From NCBI GenBank assembly GCA_030836365.1, contig JAURQB010000020.1, positions 1 to 11,047 of the forward strand: a stretch of 11,047 bases of DNA. Direction: 5' to 3'. Of this stretch, positions 5,508 through 11,047 are shown in pieces. The position numbers were made by a program, and so were the translations under genes. This DNA is from Bdellovibrionota bacterium (GTDB lineage: Bacteria; Bdellovibrionota; Bacteriovoracia; Bacteriovoracales; Bacteriovoracaceae). Numbering within the stretch: the stretch's first letter is position 1; every line of letters begins with the position of its first letter. Under the pieces are notes generated by a model. That model was not told the origin of the DNA and ran no database searches. It worked only from the letters and a program-made list of their open reading frames with translations.

Positions 5508-6533
5508 TTATTTCATAAATCCAGTAAGAAAGCTTCTTACATTTTTACCTAAGTCTTTTGTGAAATACCCACCCTCTTGGATAATAGCGGTTGGCAGGTT
5601 TAGGCTAGAGATGGATTTGGCAATGGTCTGATAATCGTCCGTTTGAAACCGAAAACTTCCAATGGGATCTTTTTCATAGGTATCAAAACCCGCACAAATC
5701 ACAAGGTAGTCGGCCCCAAATCTTGAAACGAGGGGAAGCACAGTACGCTTCAGCTTTCTTATGTAGCCATCAACACTCATTCCATCTTTTACGATAATAT
5801 TGATATTTTTTCCTTCACCTTTATTTCTTCCTGTTTCAGAGGGGAACCCACAAAAGTAGGGAAAGTGCTCTCTTGGGTCACCGTGAAGTGAAATTGTTAA
5901 AACATCTCCATCTTCATAAAAAATATCTTGTGTTCCATTGCCATGATGAAAATCAATATCAATTATAGCGACTCGGCCGCGACTTTTTAAGTGAGTTGCG
6001 GCAACGGCCGCATTATTCAAGTAGCAATATCCTCCATAGCTGTCGACGGAGGCATGATGGCCAGGAGGGCGACTTAGTGAATAGGCAACCGAGTGCTTTT
6101 TAGTGATTGCATTCGCCGCTTCAAAAGCACAAGCGGCACTCCAGGCAGCCGCGCCCCAAGTGTTTTTATTTAACGGCGTCCCGCTGTCGAAACAATAAAA
6201 ACCCGCGTTTTTTATATTGGTTGGATCTGGATGGGGGTTCATCCTTTGAGGAAATACACTGGGGTAGAACTCTTCTTCCTCATCAAGATTACTTGCTGTG
6301 TTGTAGAGGTTTAAAAGAGAGTAACTATGTACTTGTCTAATGAGCTTTTGAGGGATTTTTTTAGGCTCAATGATTTCAAATAACTCAGGTGATTTATTCA
6401 ACTCTTTATATATTGTCTCAGCGCGCCTTGTTGTTTCTGGGTGTTTGATTCGATTGCCGAGGGCCCATTCATATTTGGGTTTGAATTCAATTTGATTAGA
6501 GTGAAAAAATATAGGAATTTTGTTTACGCCCAA
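5508..6533 (-). CDS. acetylpolyamine amidohydrolase / histone deacetylase-family zinc deacetylase
   Basis: The protein has 341 residues, the size I recall for Mycoplana acetylpolyamine amidohydrolase. TTG 6533 has AAGGA 7 bases upstream. Complete HDAC catalytic set: SRPPGHHA (His159-His160 general base dyad), GGYCYLNNAAVAA, IDIDFHHGNGTQDIFY (zinc ligands Asp194 and His196), AGFDTYEKDP (Asp284, third zinc ligand) and EGGY (Tyr323, transition-state residue). FDSGTP at 115-120 is typical of the acetylpolyamine subgroup. The enzyme removes acetyl groups from terminal amines. The gene lies 75 bp after the symporter and downstream of ablB, whose product carries a terminal N-acetylated amine of just this kind. 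It could deacetylate N-epsilon-acetyl-beta-lysine, but polyamines or acetyl-lysine remain possible. Confidence 0.88.
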   Translation of the reverse strand: MGVNKIPIFFHSNQIEFKPKYEWALGNRIKHPETTRRAETIYKELNKSPELFEIIEPKKIPQKLIRQVHSYSLLNLYNTASNLDEEEEFYPSVFPQRMNPHPDPTNIKNAGFYCFDSGTPLNKNTWGAAAWSAACAFEAANAITKKHSVAYSLSRPPGHHASVDSYGGYCYLNNAAVAATHLKSRGRVAIIDIDFHHGNGTQDIFYEDGDVLTISLHGDPREHFPYFCGFPSETGRNKGEGKNINIIVKDGMSVDGYIRKLKRTVLPLVSRFGADYLVICAGFDTYEKDPIGSFRFQTDDYQTIAKSISSLNLPTAIIQEGGYFTKDLGKNVRSFLTGFMK

Positions 6534-6608
6534 GCCTGCTTCCTTTTCTAATATTAATCAAACTAAAGGTTAGCAGAATTAAGCCTCATTCAAATTAGAC
6601 GGAAAGAA

Positions 6609-8021
6609 TTATCGGGCAGCAGTACTTTCTTTTTTACTCAGAATAAGTGAGAGAATAATCCCTACACTCATACCAGGCAATGCTTCATAAATTGAATTAT
6701 GCAGTCCAATTTGGCGCCATAGAATTGTTGCAGCGATTGAAACCAGAATAATAACGATACTACCATTCTCACTAAGTGATCTATTCGAAACAGTATTAAA
6801 AATAAGGGGTGTAAAGGCCGCGGCCAATATGGACCAAGAAACCATTACCAGTGAAAAAACATTACCACTTCCATAAAGTGCAATGAGTAAGGCGATAATT
6901 GTCACTGCAGCGGTCACTGACTTAGTGATGTAGATGGAAAAATCTTTATTTCGATTGAAGATATCTCTAGAGAATGCAGCAGAGCAACTTAGTATTTGAG
7001 AGTCTGCCGTTGACATCGTTGCTGCAAAAATACCGGCCAAAATAACCCCTACTAAAATTTCAGGTAGAAGTTCTTCGCCCATCATGGGGAGTGCAAGCTC
7101 AGCATCGAAAGCATTAACGTCAGGAAAAATAATTCTCGCCGTTAAGCCTACTAAGAAAGTTAAGAGACAGAAAAAGAAGTACCAGGTGTAGTAATAGTTT
7201 TTTGTCTTTTGGACATTTTCCTCTCCCGTAACAGTCATGAATCGAACCATTATATGTGGCTGCCCAACAACTCCGACTCCACCGGAAAACCAACCTAAAG
7301 CAAATAAAAACATGCCAAGCCCATTTCCAAATAAAACATTATCAGGAAAAAAATCCAGGTAGGTTGGAGAGACGTTTTTTAGGGCCATCATGAATTGATT
7401 TAGTCCGCCGCTTGCTTCTATCCCATAAAATGTAAGCAGGGCCATCGAAAAAATCATGGTCACTGATTGGGCGGCATCCGTCCAAATCGAGGCACGAAGT
7501 CCACCAGCAAAACAGTACAGGAAAACAATTATTGCTCCAATGATCGATCCAATTTCATAGTTCCAATTAAAGAGAACATGTAATGCCTTACTCCCTGCTT
7601 TAAGTTGAGCAGCAGCATAGGTACCGAGAAAAATAATTGTTAGTACGCCAATGAGCAGACGGAGCATTCTGTAAGGAGTATGACTGTTATGGCCAACCAG
7701 CCCGCCATAACTAAGAATATTTTCTTTGTTGGAAATTTGATTTAATTTTTTATGAGTGAACAAACTGACAATGTAATCACCCGCAAGCCATGCAAGAAGT
7801 ACCCAAATTGATTGCACACCAGAGGTATAGGTGTAGCCAATCATTCCAATAAACATGTAACCGCTATTGTTTGTCGCAACGGCACTTAGCCCCGCAAGCC
7901 ATGGGGAGACGTTTCCACCGGCAAGTAAATAATCCTCATTAGATGATTTACTTTTTAGGCTCGAAGAAAGTCCTATAAGCGTGAATAGCAACAAAAAAAA
8001 AACAAAACTATATACAACCAT
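6609..8021 (-). CDS. PutP-like sodium:solute symporter (SSS family)
   Basis: The protein has 470 residues with about 12-13 hydrophobic helices. ATG 8021 is preceded by GAGAG, 24 bp after ablB. SSS signatures: SPWLAGLSAVATNNSGYMF (residues 39-57, matching the Na+-site helix of PutP around Ser53), FAGGLRASIWTDAAQS (171-186), GWFSGGVGVVGQPHIMVRFM (243-262), and FAATMSTADSQILSCSAAF (332-350, containing the second Na+-site Ser/Thr pair). The closest known type is Na+/proline symporter PutP, and related members import other compatible solutes. The position between ablB and the deacetylase suggests uptake of an amino-acid-like osmolyte, perhaps acetyl-beta-lysine or a precursor. Substrate is inferred, not shown. 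Confidence 0.88.
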   Translation of the reverse strand: MVVYSFVFFLLLFTLIGLSSSLKSKSSNEDYLLAGGNVSPWLAGLSAVATNNSGYMFIGMIGYTYTSGVQSIWVLLAWLAGDYIVSLFTHKKLNQISNKENILSYGGLVGHNSHTPYRMLRLLIGVLTIIFLGTYAAAQLKAGSKALHVLFNWNYEIGSIIGAIIVFLYCFAGGLRASIWTDAAQSVTMIFSMALLTFYGIEASGGLNQFMMALKNVSPTYLDFFPDNVLFGNGLGMFLFALGWFSGGVGVVGQPHIMVRFMTVTGEENVQKTKNYYYTWYFFFCLLTFLVGLTARIIFPDVNAFDAELALPMMGEELLPEILVGVILAGIFAATMSTADSQILSCSAAFSRDIFNRNKDFSIYITKSVTAAVTIIALLIALYGSGNVFSLVMVSWSILAAAFTPLIFNTVSNRSLSENGSIVIILVSIAATILWRQIGLHNSIYEALPGMSVGIILSLILSKKESTAAR

Positions 8022-8045
8022 ACAACTCTCAGTTTGATGAAAAAA

Positions 8046-8891
8046 TTATTTTAAGTTTTTATACCATACATTCATCGATTCTATTTTTCCACCGATGTTC
8101 GTGTTGTTTGGAAGAGTTCCACTAAAGCTATAACCTGCTTTAGCAAAGGTGATATTCATTCCGAATGATTCTGCGCGGGCAATGGTAAAGCAGGTGAAAT
8201 ATCCAAGCTCTCTTAAATCATTTGTCATCTTAATAAGTAGTTTTGTTGCTAGTCCATTCTTTCGATACTCTGGAAGAGTCGAAAAGTCTGACATTTCTGC
8301 GTTCAGATTTTTTGGGTCTTTTTCCGCGCTTGAAACACTGATTAAACGGTGGTGATCATAGATACCATAGTACGTCACATCATTGTCCATATTGTCGGAA
8401 ATAAAGCTCGGATCAAAAATAGGAAATGGATAGCTCTCGAAAGTTTTTTTATACAAACTAGCGATCTCGTAACTGTCGGATTTACTTAATACTTTAATTG
8501 GAGAAAAACGAGTGGTCATTTCCTCTGACGATGAATTTTTCTTTTTTATCGCCGTCTCTTTTACTTGAGAAATGAGCAGGCTATCTGACAATATACGCCT
8601 CTTTTCATCGAAATACTTTCCCACAAAATGTCCGTCCTCGCTTCCACAAAATAGGCCCGGAACACTTGCCTCAATCTGGTAATTATTTGTTTCAAAAGTG
8701 GTCTTCATTGACTCCGTAATCTTTCCGAAGACTTTTGAGCGATTATTTTTTCTTGCGAGGTTATCCACCACATTGAGGGTCTCTTGTGCTTTAGAAGTAT
8801 CCTTAACTTTCATCAAGTAAACACGATCACTCAGAGGCCCTTGTTGGTATTGCCCATATTGGTCTTCTATAATTACATCTTTATTATTCAT
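8046..8891 (-). CDS. ablB: beta-lysine N6-acetyltransferase
   Basis: The protein has 281 residues. ATG 8891 is chosen because GAGGGT lies about 7 bases upstream. An in-frame GTG at 8906 would add five residues but overlaps that site. It is a GNAT acetyltransferase with AblB family features throughout: SDRVYLMKV (21-29), IEASVPGLFCG (73-83), SYPFPIFDP (153-161), AEMSDFSTLPEYRKNGLATKLL (residues 198-219, the acetyl-CoA loop in its last part, R210-K-N-G-L-A) and SFGMNITFAKAGYSFSGTL, NNTNIGG, ESMNVWYK at the end. It acetylates the epsilon-amine of beta-lysine to the osmolyte N-epsilon-acetyl-beta-lysine, in the cytoplasm. Its partner aminomutase lies upstream across a long gap, and the symporter follows 24 bp later. 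Confidence 0.9.
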   Translation of the reverse strand: MNNKDVIIEDQYGQYQQGPLSDRVYLMKVKDTSKAQETLNVVDNLARKNNRSKVFGKITESMKTTFETNNYQIEASVPGLFCGSEDGHFVGKYFDEKRRILSDSLLISQVKETAIKKKNSSSEEMTTRFSPIKVLSKSDSYEIASLYKKTFESYPFPIFDPSFISDNMDNDVTYYGIYDHHRLISVSSAEKDPKNLNAEMSDFSTLPEYRKNGLATKLLIKMTNDLRELGYFTCFTIARAESFGMNITFAKAGYSFSGTLPNNTNIGGKIESMNVWYKNLK

Positions 8892-9384
8892 GACGAGCAC
8901 CCTCACGTATTTCTTGAATTATGTCATAAAAAAAGACTGAAATTAGGTTTTTCCGAACTTGGTTTCTTGTCGTATCTATTTTGTGAACCAGATGGTTATA
9001 TTGGCTTGCGAGACTCTATCTAATTGATTTTAAACAACTTTTTAGAGGTGTGATTGGCTCGAAGCCTTCATATTAGAAGGCCGTATGAGCACTTCTGCTA
9101 TAATTTTTTTACCTAGTTTTTCTTCGTTTTCGACGAAATAGTAAATTCGTCAAGGGATATTACAAGATGGACTTCTTAAAAAGTATTATCAAGAAGGGTT
9201 TCATTTATATGAATATAAACTTTAACTCTCTAGATTTCTAAAATTCTAATTGACGAACAATGGAGGCGAACTCAAGTTGGGGGGATGAGTCTTTCCCAAT
9301 TATGGAGTTGGCAAAATCTTATTATGAGAATTTATTGTTTCATGATATTTTTTTAATGATCAGATAGTCGAACTACTTTCTCTA
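8892..9384. other. 493-bp intergenic region between ablA and ablB
   Basis: No convincing gene is seen on either strand. It has a stem-loop GCCTTC-ATATTA-GAAGGC (9064-9081), enclosed by GCTC/GAGC (9057-9060, 9087-9090), but no adjacent T-run on either strand. The hexamer GACGAA or its complement TTCGTC recurs: GACGAA (9132-9137), TTCGTC (9146-9151) and GACGAA (9252-9257), plus a near copy TTCGTT (9123-9128). These could be regulator sites for a separate ablB promoter, but no good -10/-35 pair was found on the minus strand. Confidence 0.4.
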
Positions 9385-10662
9385 TCAGAAGAATAATTTG
9401 TCGTTGTCCTCAAGAAGCTCTAAGTCACTTAACCAGGTTGCCTCTTTGTCATATTTTGCAAAAAATGGCCTATTTACGGCATTGCTATTTCTTGCTTGTA
9501 ATAATTTTAGTGCGAAGACCTTTTCACCATTGATTGTTGTAATTCCATCAACACAAACCTTCCCGGGCGTTGCAGACATTGATGGGCCTCGCACGGTTCG
9601 GGCCAGTCCTGATACATTTTGAATAGCTTTTTGGTAAATTTCATAAGCATCACTGAGTGAAACTGAAAAATACTCTTTTGGGCCAGTATCTCTTTCTACA
9701 AACATATAGTAAGGAATAATTCCTAGTTGAACTTGTCTTTTCCACATTGTTGACCAGGTTTCAGCGTCATCATTAATATGCTTTAACAGAGGAGCTTGAG
9801 ATCTGATGATTGTACCGGTTGATTGTATGTTTTTTACTGCTTTGACAAATTCTTCTGTCTTCATCTCATTGGGATGGTTTATATGGGCCATAAAAGCAAG
9901 TCTTTTGCCACTTTGATTTATTTTTTGAAAAAACTCGAGAAGCTCATCTACATCATTATCTTGCGTAAAGCGTGAAGGCCAATAAGAGAGGGATTTACTG
10001 CCAATTCTAATATTAGTTATATGGGAATACTCCTCACTAAGTAGTGGTTCCATATAACTTTTGATCATTTTTGTGTTCATGATCATTGGGTCTCCGCCAG
10101 TGAAGAGAACATCCGTGACACCTTTGTTTTCTTTTAGGTAATTTAGATATTCCATGTCTTTATCTGTAGAGAACTTTAAATCTTTGTCACCAATAAATTG
10201 TGGCCATCTAAAACAAAAGGTGCAGTATGCATGACATAACTGTCCAGATGAAGGAAATACTAGTACTGTTTCTTTGTATTTATGCTGAACACCTTCTACT
10301 TCCATGTCATCAAGTTTTGGTACGTTCTGTGAAAGTTGTCCTGCAGGGTGAGGATTTAAATCTTTTCTAACCTTAAATATCATAGATGCAATATCGGCTT
10401 GAGTTGAGTTCTCGTTATATAAAACATCTTTTACTTTTTCATAGTTCTCTTGTGAGAGCATCCCTTTTTGCATGAATGTAAGCTGAAATACTGGATCGTT
10501 TGGAATGTCATCCCAGTTGATTAGATTATCTATAACATAATTATTAACTCTAAATGGAAGAACGCTTCCAACAACTTTAATCGCTTCCTTTTGATCATTG
10601 CTTAGCTTATTAAAGTGTATCGATGACTCCATGTTTTTAAGTGTATAAAATTTAATTTTCAT
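9385..10662 (-). CDS. ablA: lysine 2,3-aminomutase-family radical SAM enzyme (AblA-like)
   Basis: The protein has 425 residues from ATG 10662, with GGAG four bases before AT-ATG. A later ATG at 10632 lacks a ribosome site. It carries a radical SAM cluster motif CHAYCTFC (Cys143, 147, 150), TGGDP at 188-192 for SAM binding, and TPGK (Lys368) as the probable pyridoxal-phosphate lysine. Aminomutases of this family move the alpha-amine of lysine to the beta carbon. With ablB downstream, the likely product is beta-lysine. It belongs to the CFRWPQF-type subgroup rather than the classic CRHCTRRR type. The Asp residues that bind the substrate epsilon-amine in clostridial KAM are not seen in the matching segments (ERDTGPKEYF, RGPSMSATPGK), so the substrate is less sure than the reaction type. 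Confidence 0.78.
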   Translation of the reverse strand: MKIKFYTLKNMESSIHFNKLSNDQKEAIKVVGSVLPFRVNNYVIDNLINWDDIPNDPVFQLTFMQKGMLSQENYEKVKDVLYNENSTQADIASMIFKVRKDLNPHPAGQLSQNVPKLDDMEVEGVQHKYKETVLVFPSSGQLCHAYCTFCFRWPQFIGDKDLKFSTDKDMEYLNYLKENKGVTDVLFTGGDPMIMNTKMIKSYMEPLLSEEYSHITNIRIGSKSLSYWPSRFTQDNDVDELLEFFQKINQSGKRLAFMAHINHPNEMKTEEFVKAVKNIQSTGTIIRSQAPLLKHINDDAETWSTMWKRQVQLGIIPYYMFVERDTGPKEYFSVSLSDAYEIYQKAIQNVSGLARTVRGPSMSATPGKVCVDGITTINGEKVFALKLLQARNSNAVNRPFFAKYDKEATWLSDLELLEDNDKLFF

Positions 10663-11047
10663 ATATCTCCGCTGTGTGCCAGGTTTGTTCCATCACAACC
10701 AGTAAGGGGCTTGTCTCCATGAGAACTTAAGTCGTTAGTAGAGCACCTATCATGGATAACATAATAATAATCATTAAAGGGAATCTTTGCTTATGTTTAA
10801 GCTCTTTTTTGTTTGTATTATTAAATATATCAATGTCACAAATATATTTTCTTTGTTTAAAGTCAACAATGGCTTTTGATATAAAGACTTAAATCTAGAT
10901 TGGGTAAAGTTAAAATAATGTTTTTTGAGATACTATAAAGTTTTATCGCATGGCGCAGGCTTTAGAAAGTTGAGAATGCTAGTAAGTATAATAATTGTCG
11001 TCTTTAACCGGAGAGCGTGCACTAATTGAGAGTTCTTAGCGAACCGT
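10663..11047 (-). promoter_or_regulatory. upstream region of ablA: long leader with candidate promoter and hairpins
   Basis: 385 bp without a supported gene. Reading on the minus strand, TTGACT (10861-10866) is a possible -35 upstream of an AT-rich -10 area, but spacing to any TATA-like hexamer is poor. Near the gene, minus-strand 10663-10750 is richer in GC and contains TCTC-ATG-GAGA and GGTTGT...ACAAACC stems, ending in GGAGATATATG, which is the ribosome site and start of ablA. It may be a structured 5' leader. I do not recognise a known riboswitch class. Confidence 0.3.

Noticed and set aside
9057..9110. Hairpin 9057-9090 followed by ATTTTTTT as a + strand terminator
   Set aside because: The T-run is over ten bases from the stem and no + strand gene precedes it; on the minus strand there is no T-run.
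9167..9241. 24-codon ORF starting at ATG 9167 on +
   Set aside because: No well-spaced ribosome site and a low-complexity AT-rich product.
9285..9356. 23-codon ORF at ATG 9285 on + with a G-rich run just upstream
   Set aside because: The GGGGGG directly touches the ATG, so spacing is wrong; the peptide has no family features and runs against the operon.
9363..9386. GATAG/CTATC stem at the end of ablA as its terminator
   Set aside because: Only 5 bp with a 14-base loop, overlaps the stop codon, and is followed by A rather than T on the transcribed sense.
10933..11046. Minus-strand open frame of 38 codons entering from the right edge
   Set aside because: No recognisable motif, no support beyond an absence of stops, and it ends far from ablA; chance is as likely as a gene end.

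Overview
The window is AT-rich, with GC-rich islands confined to three repeat copies. It looks like the chromosome of a Gram-negative, probably marine bacterium. A Bdellovibrio/Bacteriovorax-type or gammaproteobacterial host is a guess from codon use and gene families, not something the sequence proves. It has two contrasting halves that meet at about 4.4 kb.

Left half (1-4400, every gene on +) is an accessory, defence-flavoured region. It opens with the last 35 codons of an unidentified gene. A two-helix membrane protein with a C-terminal beta-barrel follows, overlapping it by one base and resembling the CBASS effector Cap15. Next come three cassette-like units, each a gene or gene pair followed by one copy of a long composite repeat: higB-higA toxin-antitoxin plus repeat R1; an FkbM-family methyltransferase plus repeat R2; and a winged-helix regulator with an AbiEii-like nucleotidyltransferase plus repeat R3. 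Two repeat copies match over 143 bp with five substitutions, and all three end in the same 31-bp element. The copies differ inside by swapped-in hairpins, and substitutions between copies keep base pairing. The layout resembles an integron cassette array, but I find no canonical attC core and no integrase, so the repeat family is the best candidate here for something undescribed.

Right half (4406-10662, every gene on -) looks like one metabolic locus. In transcription order it is: a lysine 2,3-aminomutase-family radical SAM enzyme (AblA-like), a beta-lysine N-acetyltransferase (AblB), a PutP-like sodium:solute symporter, an acetylpolyamine amidohydrolase/histone deacetylase-family enzyme, and a NhaR-like LysR regulator. 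AblA plus AblB is the known route to the compatible solute N-epsilon-acetyl-beta-lysine. With a Na+-coupled importer, a zinc deacetylase and a regulator of the Na+-sensing type, the locus could make, take up, break down and control this osmolyte. The last three roles are inference from context.

Gene-poor stretches are the three repeat copies, a 0.49-kb gap between ablA and ablB, and 385 bp upstream of ablA. The last has only weak candidate regulatory structure.
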